Of a DNA stretch of 64,000 nucleotides, positions 9,863 through 17,546 are shown in pieces. The position numbers and the translations under genes are program-made. Below the pieces are notes generated by a model. The model did no database searches, was not told the origin of the DNA, and worked only from the letters and a program-made list of their open reading frames with translations. Source of the stretch: AM-0621 sp964386705 (GTDB lineage: Bacteria; Planctomycetota; Planctomycetia; Planctomycetales; Planctomycetaceae); assembly GCA_964386705.1 (NCBI GenBank), contig CAYLTY010000005.1, positions 1 to 64,000 on the forward strand, written 5' to 3'. How positions within the stretch are numbered: the stretch's first letter is position 1; each line of letters opens with the position of its first letter.

Positions 9863-11262
9863 TAACAGCCTGTTGAAAAAGCTGCGTTTCTCAAGGACTG
9901 AGACTGAATCAAATGGGACAGACTGAAGTGTTCCCACTCCGGTGCTGAGCGACGGCCGTTAAGAATCGGCCGTAGGGTGAATGAGAGTGCGGCTCTGAGG
10001 TCATCACAACACGTGCGCAAACGCTGGACGAACGCAAACGCTCGCGGTTTCGAGGCTCCAATCAGGCTTCTGAGTATCAATCCCAGGTTGTGAGACAGCG
10101 TGAGTATCAAGTAACGCTTTTGTACTTTCTCGATACCGCGTAACCACGTCCGGCGTCCTCCTCCCGTTTCGCAGGTGTGGGCAAAGCTGCGTTCCACGAT
10201 TTCGCCACGTAGGCGCAGAAGACGTTTGCCACGTTCTCCGGTGACGCGACGGTGGTTCGCGCGATACGCCTGCTCTTGCTCGGACGGCTTATCAATCCAT
10301 GTGCGTCCCTGGGGTGAAAGTGGTTCTGAAATGTAGGTCCGCAGGCCCTCGCCCATCTGGCTGATGACCGGCAGAGTTTCGTTTTTCAGATAGCCCTTAT
10401 CAGTGACCACTTCGCGGCACCGCAACTGGTCATCGACTTGCGTGAGGTTCTCCAAGGCTCGGTGCAGTGTGTACTCCAGAGTCCCAGAGTCCGCTTCATC
10501 GGTGCCATAAATCTCCGCCGCGGCAATCACTTCCGTATCAAGATCCACCGCGTTCTCAGCTTTATACGCCAGGTGCGTCGAGCCGTCTTTCATCTTCGTG
10601 ATCCGCGCGTCGGGGTCTGAGGGAGACTCCCAATCGTCGTTGGAAACTTTCTTCTGGCCCTCTTTGGCACGTTGCTTGTCGAACCGCACGGCGTCCGCTC
10701 GGGACGCGATCTCAATCCCTTCCTGAGCCGCTAACACCTTTAAATGAGCCAGCCAATCATCGCCGCTGTCGCGACGCACGATGGACTTCATGGCCGCATT
10801 GGCTTCCAGCGAGGTCGAGTCAACTCCCAGAGTTTTGCCGGTCAGAAGGCCGTGCTCGTGCACCACTTTCAGCACGAAGGCAAAGGCTTCGCGATAGACC
10901 TCTTCGGGCAGTCGGGCCGTGATCTTGCTGAGGCTGGAATGCTCGGGAGTCGCTTCCGACGCAGTACAACCCAGAAACTTCTTCAGGGACAAACTGTCGG
11001 CACAGCGCCAGGCGATTCCCCGCTGGGAGCCAATGTCTTCGAAATACCCGACCATGAGCATGCGAAAATACTGGCCCGGCGAAATCGACGTGCGTCCATT
11101 TTCGGCATAATACGGTCGGCAAAGTTCTTCGAGCCAATCGTCAAACTTCGCTTCGGCCAGCAGTTGATTGAGCCGTTCATAAAACACATGCCGCGGCGTC
11201 TGCGCCACGTCTGATGTGGCCACCCAAAGCTCCTGCTGCCGCTCGCGTTTCCAATGCCCCAT
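9862..11262 (-). CDS. IS1182-type DDE transposase
   Basis: About 466 residues from ATG 11262 (in-frame ATGs also at 11268 and 11286). The family normally begins close to MGHWKRERQQELW. The N-terminal DUF772-like domain includes ISPGQYFRMLMVGYFEDIGSQ. The DDE core shows GVDSTSLEANAAM (first Asp), VVTDKGYLKN (second Asp) and RGEIVERSFAH (Glu), followed by a GGGRRTWLRG segment and a basic tail. The reading frame is intact, so the element may be active. The C-terminus is encoded by the terminal inverted repeat. Confidence 0.88.
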   Translation of the reverse strand: MGHWKRERQQELWVATSDVAQTPRHVFYERLNQLLAEAKFDDWLEELCRPYYAENGRTSISPGQYFRMLMVGYFEDIGSQRGIAWRCADSLSLKKFLGCTASEATPEHSSLSKITARLPEEVYREAFAFVLKVVHEHGLLTGKTLGVDSTSLEANAAMKSIVRRDSGDDWLAHLKVLAAQEGIEIASRADAVRFDKQRAKEGQKKVSNDDWESPSDPDARITKMKDGSTHLAYKAENAVDLDTEVIAAAEIYGTDEADSGTLEYTLHRALENLTQVDDQLRCREVVTDKGYLKNETLPVISQMGEGLRTYISEPLSPQGRTWIDKPSEQEQAYRANHRRVTGERGKRLLRLRGEIVERSFAHTCETGGGRRTWLRGIEKVQKRYLILTLSHNLGLILRSLIGASKPRAFAFVQRLRTCCDDLRAALSFTLRPILNGRRSAPEWEHFSLSHLIQSQSLRNAAFSTGC

Positions 11263-11380
11263 CGCCATGCCACTGCATCCTGCCAAACCTCACTCCCATC
11301 ACCCCCCCGCCTCGCCACCAGTCATCGCCCAACCAGCAGCCGATCAACCCTGATCGACAACCTTGTTCAGCAGACCGCTA
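9863..11380 (-). mobile_element. IS1182-type insertion sequence, complete
   Basis: About 1.52 kb containing one transposase gene on the reverse strand. Imperfect 19-bp terminal inverted repeats are at 9863-9881 and 11362-11380, with 14 of 19 positions matching. A clear target duplication is not visible. The transposase stop codon lies at the very edge of the element: codons encoding FSTGC plus TAG are formed by the repeat and its outer junction. Confidence 0.75.
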
Positions 11381-11667
11381 GCATGCATCCGCTCCCACAG
11401 GTCTATTCCCGCGCCCGCCGATACCTTACACGGAATTCCAGAATTCTACTGAAAGGCGTACTTCCGATGAGACCTCGCAAGGACGACTGGGATTCGTGCT
11501 CGCGAATCCCAGCGGCGAATTCGACACTCACAGGCCGACTTCAACTTCGTCCAACACGTGACACGCCTCTCTCGATAAGTTCAGTGGCGAGTTGAACGAA
11601 AGTGATCGTTGCGAGGCTTCTCCAGATCACGAACACGTTCGACCGGATCAATCGAATCGGACATTTC

Positions 11668-13254
11668 ATGGTTAGCTTCGTTCACGGCCACCCAATCCAA
11701 CCGTCAAACGGTTTTCAACCATACGCCGTCGTCGTTGCGCTCGCCGTGCTCTTGCTCCTGGTTGGCCCCGTAATGGCGGTCGAGTCCGAGGATCCGCTCG
11801 CCGGGATTGATGAGTATGTGCAAGCGGCGATCACAGATCTTCACGTCCCCGGAGTCGCCATCGCCATTGTTAAGGATGGCAAGGTTGTCCTGGCACGCGG
11901 CTATGGGACACGCCGCGTCGGAGAGAACAGCCCGGTTGACGAACACACGATCTTCCCAATTGCCTCGGTGACGAAGGTCTTCAATGCCACCTGCGTGGCA
12001 CTACTGGTTGACGAAGGGAAGCTGAAGTGGAGCGATCCGGTGGTCAAGCACCTGCCGGACTTCGAGCTTTACGATCCGTTCTTAACGAGGGACGTGAGGA
12101 TCGATGATCTTTTATCGCACCGAGTCTGCCTCGAAACGGCGGATCTCATGCCCTATCGCGGCGACTGTGATCGCGCTGAGATCATCCGCCGGCTCCGATT
12201 CATGCAGCCGGTCGCCCCGTTCCGAAGTCGCTTTGTTTACCACAATCCTTTGACTGTGACCGCCGGCGCGGTTGTTGAGCGTGTCAGCGGCAACTCTTGG
12301 GAGAATGCCCTGAGCGCACGAGTGCTCAAACCTTTGGGGATGGACGCGACAATCGCCGTTCCACGAGAGATCGCGGGACGCGAAAACGTCGCGACTCCGT
12401 ATTTGATGATCGAAGGGAAATTGATCGCGGACCGTCGCGACGAAACGCACGAAGGAATTCGACGGTTCCACGAGGCGGTGGCGCCGGCGGGGGCGATGCA
12501 ATCGAACGTGCTGGACATGGCCAAGTTCCTGCAGATGTACCTCGACGAGGGGATGTTCAAGGGGCAGCCGCTGCTAAAAGCAGAAACGGTCCGCAAGATG
12601 TTCGCTCTTCACAGCACGGTGCCGATTGAAGCGAAGCCCCGCTCGAACCTGATCTTTCCTTCTTTCTATGGTGGGGGCCTGGGCTGGCAACTGCGTGACT
12701 TGCGCGGGCGCAAGGTCATCATGCACGGCGGGTCCACAGGCGCGATGGCGGCGATGATTCCGGAAGAAAAGATGGGAGTCGTTGTCCTCGCGAATCTGGG
12801 CTGGGGGGCCGGCATCGAGTACATGCTCATGCACGACATTTTCGCTCGCATGTTGGGCCTGCCACGATCACAGACCAATCACGATTGGCTCGTGGAAGCA
12901 CAAGAGACGCCCGTGAAAGAGGCACTTGCTCGGAACGCACGTCTGGACGCTACGAGAAACAAGGACGCCAGGACGTCGCTGGCATTGAGTCGCTATGCCG
13001 GAACCTATGTCTGTGACTTGTACGGGAAACTGGAAATCCTGGAGCGAGACGGCGTGCTCCGAGCGCAATTCGGACCGAACATCGAGGGCGCGCTGGTTCA
13101 CTGGGAGAACGACACGTTTCGGGTGAAGCTGACGTTTCCCCCGCGTGAAGAATGGTTCGTACGTTTCCGAGTCTCCGCCGGGAGCGTTCCGAGCCTGAAC
13201 ATCGAGCGGATCTCATGGCATGAGCCGATGCCAGAATTTCGCCGAACGGAATAG
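11668..13254 (+). CDS. Serine hydrolase, class C beta-lactamase/transpeptidase fold
   Basis: About 528 residues from ATG 11668, which directly precedes a signal-peptide-like helix (AVVVALAVLLLLVGPVMA). A GTG at 11602 would add 22 residues and is less likely. The penicillin-binding fold is shown by SVTK (S-x-x-K, Ser near residue 100), YHN near residue 191 and HGGST near residue 352, in place of the K-T-G triad. A C-terminal domain of about 130 residues follows the catalytic fold, as in many esterase or D-aminopeptidase members. Whether it acts on beta-lactams, esters or peptidoglycan peptides cannot be told. It follows the IS1182 element directly. Confidence 0.82.
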   Translation: MVSFVHGHPIQPSNGFQPYAVVVALAVLLLLVGPVMAVESEDPLAGIDEYVQAAITDLHVPGVAIAIVKDGKVVLARGYGTRRVGENSPVDEHTIFPIASVTKVFNATCVALLVDEGKLKWSDPVVKHLPDFELYDPFLTRDVRIDDLLSHRVCLETADLMPYRGDCDRAEIIRRLRFMQPVAPFRSRFVYHNPLTVTAGAVVERVSGNSWENALSARVLKPLGMDATIAVPREIAGRENVATPYLMIEGKLIADRRDETHEGIRRFHEAVAPAGAMQSNVLDMAKFLQMYLDEGMFKGQPLLKAETVRKMFALHSTVPIEAKPRSNLIFPSFYGGGLGWQLRDLRGRKVIMHGGSTGAMAAMIPEEKMGVVVLANLGWGAGIEYMLMHDIFARMLGLPRSQTNHDWLVEAQETPVKEALARNARLDATRNKDARTSLALSRYAGTYVCDLYGKLEILERDGVLRAQFGPNIEGALVHWENDTFRVKLTFPPREEWFVRFRVSAGSVPSLNIERISWHEPMPEFRRTE

Positions 13255-13284
13255 CCGCGAGTGAGAATGTATTGAGGGTAGACT

Positions 13285-13815
13285 ATGAACGCTGATGAGC
13301 GACAACTCCTTGAAGAGCTGGACTCGATACTCCATCAGCATTCGATTCGCGCCGCGATCGATCCGATTGCCAGTCATGTTGAGCAGGAACTATCGCGGAA
13401 CCCCGCCGCGCTCATGGGTTGGCAACCAATTCCCCTCTCGGTTTACGGGCACACTTTGCCGGCTGACATCGCTTCGAGCTGGTTGTTCATCCTGCGTGCC
13501 AAGGCCACGACGGGCGCGGAGCGGCATCCCAACAGTCACCAGCGCGTCATGTCGTACCGCGGCCGCGGTGACCTGGAAACAGTCGTCGATGGTCAATGGA
13601 TGCCGAACGAACTGATCAGCGATCCCCATGCGCCGTTGCTGAGGCGTTGGGCATCCATTCCTGTCAACGTCTGGCACCAAGCCGTGGTGCCCGAGGAGAA
13701 CTGGATCGTTGTCTCGTTCCACACGGTTCCAAGCCATGAATTGATCGAGGAACGCCCGAATCCCGCCGATGCTCGACACATGGTGCAGAAGAGATATGCC
13801 GGTATCACGAATTGA
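13285..13815 (+). CDS. Cupin-like hypothetical protein
   Basis: 176 residues with no signal peptide. The segment GAERHPNSHQRVMSYRGRG followed by PVNVWHQAVVPEENWIVVSF resembles the two motifs of small cupin barrels, with possible metal-binding His and Glu in the first and His in the second. The start is supported by GAGGGTAG a few bases upstream of ATG 13285. The cupin call is by pattern only. The substrate and role are unknown. It lies 30 bases after the serine hydrolase and may be co-transcribed. Confidence 0.5.
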   Translation: MNADERQLLEELDSILHQHSIRAAIDPIASHVEQELSRNPAALMGWQPIPLSVYGHTLPADIASSWLFILRAKATTGAERHPNSHQRVMSYRGRGDLETVVDGQWMPNELISDPHAPLLRRWASIPVNVWHQAVVPEENWIVVSFHTVPSHELIEERPNPADARHMVQKRYAGITN

Positions 13816-13845
13816 AAGCGGGAGGCAATAGCATGAGACGATCGC

Positions 13846-14088
13846 GTGATCCTTCCGCAGCAAGTTTCGCTGTCCGAAGCACAGTCGCTCGGTCCTCTCA
13901 TCGAATCTGACAGTCGCTTTCCAAATCGGACGACTATGCAGTTCACGCAAATGATCGATCGCGCGAACATCCAGATCGAAGTCGATGTCGACTTCTTCGT
14001 TCGCATGGCCGGTCCGGTCGGCAATGTTGCCGCAGTTCCATTGAGCAATGAGTTACTGGTCGAGCACCGCAGTCACGTTGGGAGCTGA
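13846..14088 (+). pseudogene. dapF: Diaminopimelate epimerase C-terminal relic (collapsed)
   Basis: The 80-residue reading carries FPNRTTMQFTQMIDRANI, which matches the conserved dapF stretch just before the second catalytic cysteine. It then jumps to DFFVRMAGPVGNVA, which matches the last strand of the protein. The segment in between, which should contain WERGxG and the GTGxC cysteine, is missing. The junction falls at IQIEV-DVDFF, where both flanks of a normal dapF have similar I-x-I-E-V residues, so an internal deletion by short homology is likely. The N-terminal half is also absent. It cannot be a working epimerase. Confidence 0.7.
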
Positions 14089-14153
14089 CGATCGAGGGCA
14101 GGAAGCAGAGGACTCAAGGTCCGCTTTCATCACTGTGAGCAAGAGAGGTCATC

Positions 14154-16076
14154 GTGGCTGAAGAGTTTCTTGTTGTCTTTGCGGTTTATCCGAATGTCAC
14201 TCAGCTCGATCTCACTGGTCCTCACGAAGTCCTCGCTCGTCTTCCCGATGCTCGGTGCATTCTGGCGTCGAGCGCCGGTGGCGACATTGAGGCCAGTGGT
14301 GGGTTAGTGCTGACCAGGGTCCGACGGCTTGCAGAGATCGAGCACTGCGCGCTGATCTGCGTGCCCGGCGGCTTCGGCTCGACCGAGGCGCTGGAGGATC
14401 AAGAACTGTTGACGCAGCTCAGGCGCCTCGCCCAGACCGCGCGCTATGTGACCTCTGTCTGTACCGGCTCGCTGCTGCTCGGTGGGGCGGGACTTCTCAA
14501 AGGTAAACGCGCCGCATCGCATTGGGCCTCGCGCGATGCCCTATCCGCCTTCGGGGCAACGCCCGATTCCGCTCGAGTCGTGCGAGATGGCAACGTGTTT
14601 ACCGGCGGCGGAGTCACCGCGGGGATCGATATGGCTTTGACGGTGATGGCAGAGGTCGCCGGAGACGACTACGCCCAGTCTGTGCAGCTTGGCCTCGAAT
14701 ATGCTCCAGCCCCACCATTTAACACGGGACGCCCCGACCTTGCGCCTCAACATATCCTATCCGCGACGCAACAGCGTTATGAGCGCGTGCGCGGCGCTCG
14801 CGACGCGGCTGTTCAGCGGGCCGCCGCGCGCCTTTCAACCTGTTGCACCGGAGCGGCGGACGTCGCAGGTTCTGAAATCCACGTCGTTCGCCACGCCTCG
14901 ATAAATGAGAGCGATCGGCAGCCCGACATCTCCGGGGCCTCCATCAAAGGAGGCACCACAACCCGTTTTCCGCCATTCCAGCTCGTGAACTGGTTCGCCG
15001 CTGCCGAGGGGCGATTCGATCTCTCGCTGAGCAGTTCCGACTGCGAACCGCTGTGTCTTTCTGACCTGTTCGACAAGCGGGAACTGCCGAGCTTTGCAAA
15101 CTGTGGCCTCGGATATGGGACGTTTGCCGGTCTGGAGCAACTCCGCGGCCTTGTCGCACGGCAATACGCGACGATCGACAAGAATGATGTGCTGATCTTT
15201 GGCGGAGCCAGCGAAGCGATCTACACCTTCATGCGGACGATGCTTAACCCGGGCGATGAGGTCGTCGTCCAAAATCCGATGTTTCACTCGTTACATGCAA
15301 TTGCTCGTTCCATCGGCTGCAAGATCACCGAGTGGCGGCCTACCGATGAGACGACGTGCGAATTCGACATTGCGTCACTGATCGAATCTTGCAGTCCGCG
15401 GACGAAGCTCATCGTCTTCAACTTCCCGCATAACCCGACCGGTCAACTGATCTCGGAAAGCGACTTGCGGCGGATCGTTGAGACGGCACGCCGATGCAAT
15501 GCATTCGTTTTCAGCGACGAGCAGTTTCGACTGTTGGAGATGCCCTCCGTTGCGGCATTGCCTGCCGCGTGCGATCTGTATGACAAGGCCGTCTCTGTGA
15601 CCGGGGTATCGAAGACCTATGGTTGTGGTGGTTTGCGAATTGGCTGGCTGGCGACTCGCTGTGCGGAGGTGATTACTGCCACCAAAGAGTACCGCTTCTA
15701 TTCCACCGAGACGGTCAATACGCCCAGTCAGATCCTCGCCTGCCGTGTGTTGGAACGTGGTGGTGAAATCCTCGCGCGCAACCGCAATCTGATCACGGCG
15801 AATGTTGAGCGCCTTCGGGCCTTTGTCGACCAACATCGAAACTTGCTGGTGTTTCACCCGCCGAAAGCCGGCACACTGACGATGGTGGAACAGAAGACTT
15901 CCCTGACGAGCACAGGACTCTGTGAACGGCTGCTTGATGAGCAGCGAGTGTTTCTCGTGCCGGGAAAGACGATGGAGATGTCAGATCGTCTGCTCCGATT
16001 TGGTCTGGGCCGGAACGATTTCGCCGCAGGACTTCATCGGCTGGGAAACCTCTTGCAAGGACAACGTCCGCGATGA
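14154..16076 (+). CDS. Fusion of DJ-1/PfpI domain and PLP-dependent aminotransferase
   Basis: 640 residues in one uninterrupted frame. Residues 1 to about 195 are a DJ-1/PfpI domain close to isonitrile hydratases and GATase-like AraC regulators. It has LDLTGPHEVLARL, VPGGFG, and the nucleophile elbow SVCTGSLLLG with Cys near residue 103. A less ordered link covers about 196-275. Residues 276-640 are a fold-type I aminotransferase with NFPHNPTGQL, FSDEQF and SVTGVSKTYGCGGLRIGW, where Lys near residue 487 would bind pyridoxal phosphate. The aminotransferase part begins with LSSSDCEPLCLSDLF, as in capreomycidine-synthase-like members. The fusion is unusual; isonitrile or amino-acid-derived metabolite handling is inference. 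Confidence 0.85.
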   Translation: MAEEFLVVFAVYPNVTQLDLTGPHEVLARLPDARCILASSAGGDIEASGGLVLTRVRRLAEIEHCALICVPGGFGSTEALEDQELLTQLRRLAQTARYVTSVCTGSLLLGGAGLLKGKRAASHWASRDALSAFGATPDSARVVRDGNVFTGGGVTAGIDMALTVMAEVAGDDYAQSVQLGLEYAPAPPFNTGRPDLAPQHILSATQQRYERVRGARDAAVQRAAARLSTCCTGAADVAGSEIHVVRHASINESDRQPDISGASIKGGTTTRFPPFQLVNWFAAAEGRFDLSLSSSDCEPLCLSDLFDKRELPSFANCGLGYGTFAGLEQLRGLVARQYATIDKNDVLIFGGASEAIYTFMRTMLNPGDEVVVQNPMFHSLHAIARSIGCKITEWRPTDETTCEFDIASLIESCSPRTKLIVFNFPHNPTGQLISESDLRRIVETARRCNAFVFSDEQFRLLEMPSVAALPAACDLYDKAVSVTGVSKTYGCGGLRIGWLATRCAEVITATKEYRFYSTETVNTPSQILACRVLERGGEILARNRNLITANVERLRAFVDQHRNLLVFHPPKAGTLTMVEQKTSLTSTGLCERLLDEQRVFLVPGKTMEMSDRLLRFGLGRNDFAAGLHRLGNLLQGQRPR

Positions 16077-16124
16077 TCTTCAGCCACACCCAAGTTATGA
16101 CTTCACATCACTCAGAGACCCCGC

Positions 16125-16541
16125 ATGTTTCAGCCGCGAAAGATCGAGAGCGACCCACTTTGGTCGGACCCTGACGGAATCAAGGTTTACACAATCTCGG
16201 CTCGGAATCAGCCGGTTGAACAGGCTCCCTACTTCGAACGTCTGGCAGAGGTCAAGCGGCTCAAGAGTGTGGCCTGGGCATCCACTCCGGCCTTCGTCGT
16301 GTTCCACGACGGTGCCAATTTCCGCTACCTGGTTCTGGCGTGGTGGGGCAATGACAACGAGCTGTTTACGTCTGTCTCTGTGAAAACTGAATCCGGCTGG
16401 GTCGAAGATGCGTCGCTCTACTCGTTCTGCGTTTATGACCAGGAGGTCTTCTGGCACGAGCGGAACTACTTCATTCAGCTCATCGATTGTCCCACCCCGA
16501 ATCTCTCACGCTACCGGGCATCACGGTTCGGAGGACTCTAG
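16125..16541 (+). CDS. Hypothetical protein
   Basis: 138 residues, soluble, rich in aromatic residues (FRYLVLAWWGNDNELF). I recognise no family. It starts 48 bases after the fusion gene. The following acetyltransferase start overlaps the end of this frame closely, so the three are probably one transcript. Confidence 0.55.
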   Translation: MFQPRKIESDPLWSDPDGIKVYTISARNQPVEQAPYFERLAEVKRLKSVAWASTPAFVVFHDGANFRYLVLAWWGNDNELFTSVSVKTESGWVEDASLYSFCVYDQEVFWHERNYFIQLIDCPTPNLSRYRASRFGGL

Positions 16542-16549
16542 GTTCTGCC

Positions 16550-16996
16550 ATGTTGAGCATCATTCAAGAAGAAGATTTCGCTGCCGTTCGTTCGCTGATC
16601 GAGGCGTCGATCAGGACATCCGTCGCACAGACGGAGGAAGACGCTCGGTTCTTGATCGACGACGTTCTTTCGTCTTTGGAGAAATGGAAGCAGGCCGGTT
16701 GTCAGGGCTTGGGAATCAAGTATTGCGTTGAGAATGAAGTCGTCGGATTCATCATCGTCAAGAACTTTTGGAACCTGTCTCACCTGTTCGTGTCGCCCGC
16801 GTTTCAGCGTCGTGGCGCGGGACGCGCACTGGTTTGCGCAGCCTTGTCCGAATGTCGATCGAAGAGTCCCAAGGGCAAAGTTCAACTTAACTCATCGGCA
16901 ACCGCCGCCTCCTTCTACGCGGCGGTTGGCTTCGTTCAGACCGGACCAGCTATTGAAAGGCCCGGCGGTTGCATTCCATTCGAGCACACCTTTTAG
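16550..16996 (+). CDS. GNAT family N-acetyltransferase
   Basis: 148 residues from ATG 16550; an in-frame ATG at 16487 would overlap the preceding gene. The acetyl-CoA site is seen in LFVSPAFQRRGAGRALV (motif A, Q/R-x-x-G-x-G/A). It is followed by the C-terminal pattern SATAASFYAAVGFVQTG, typical of small GNAT enzymes. It transfers an acetyl group from acetyl-CoA to an amine. The acceptor is unknown. Confidence 0.85.
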   Translation: MLSIIQEEDFAAVRSLIEASIRTSVAQTEEDARFLIDDVLSSLEKWKQAGCQGLGIKYCVENEVVGFIIVKNFWNLSHLFVSPAFQRRGAGRALVCAALSECRSKSPKGKVQLNSSATAASFYAAVGFVQTGPAIERPGGCIPFEHTF

Positions 16997-17017
16997 ACTC
17001 CTTGCGGGAGCACAGTC

Positions 17018-17251
17018 GTGAATGTCACCCAACTCCCCTTCAACCGACTCGTCGGGCTGGTTCCGGCTAAGGTGGACAGTGGGTTGCTCGTGACCCTTCC
17101 TGACGGGCCGCAGTACCTCAACCACCTCGGTACCGTTCACGCAGGTGCGCTTCTCGCCGTGGCTGAGGCCGGCTCCGGCGTAATTCTTCTCGACCAACTT
17201 GGTGACACTACCGGAGACGTTCCCGTCGTGAGGCGACTAGAGGTTTCGTGA
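17018..17251 (+). pseudogene. Truncated hotdog thioesterase (PaaI/DUF4442-like)
   Basis: 77 residues ending abruptly after VPVVRRLEVS. NHLGTVHAGALLAVAEAGSG is the central helix and first-strand region of a hotdog thioesterase. The usual second half of the fold, about 60 residues beginning near K-x-R-R-P, is missing. The break falls at about 17244, immediately before the tRNA-Ser fragment and the recombinase, so it was probably caused by the arrival or rearrangement of the island. It is probably inactive. Confidence 0.65.
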
Positions 17252-17309
17252 AAACTGTGTTGATCAAGTTCAGCATACCAGAAGTACGAAGCTGGAAGAC
17301 TTAATGCAA

Positions 17310-17341
17310 ACACCCGCCACAACAGGAGTTGCAGCGGGTGT
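17310..17341 (-). terminator. Terminator of the tRNA-Ser locus (reverse strand)
   Basis: ACACCCGC at 17310-17317 pairs with GCGGGTGT at 17334-17341. Read on the reverse strand, the hairpin is followed by a short T-run. It lies just downstream of the tRNA-Ser 3' fragment, which is where a tRNA terminator would sit. Confidence 0.55.
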
Positions 17342-17350
17342 CTTCTGTAA

Positions 17351-17369
17351 TGGCGGAGAGGGAGGGAAT
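17351..17369 (-). repeat. tRNA-Ser 3' end fragment, probable attachment site
   Basis: TGGCGGAGAGGGAGGGAAT is the reverse complement of a tRNA-Ser 3' end: acceptor stem plus CCA and part of the T arm. The match ends where the T loop should read TTCGAAC. A tRNA-type terminator follows on the reverse strand. Short 3' tRNA copies beside a recombinase gene are the hallmark of tRNA-targeted integration. Large serine recombinases seldom use tRNA genes, so it may instead be a relic of an earlier element. Confidence 0.6.
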
Positions 17370-17546
17370 AAACGCCTCGGGGTTTTCATAACTTCAGGCT
17401 CAGTATCAGTTACGACGCAACTAGTACGTTGGCTGCTGGTTGCGGCGTTCTGGCTGATGGTCGTTGTTTGCGGTTGTTTCGGGAAAGTTGGGAATGGAAT
17501 CAGCACAAAATCAGCACAGACTGGCTTGCTCACGGCAAGCGTGTTG

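Noticed and set aside
17304..17546. In-frame 81-codon extension of the serine recombinase
   Set aside because: It overlaps the tRNA-Ser fragment and its terminator, and the family normally begins close to the catalytic domain.
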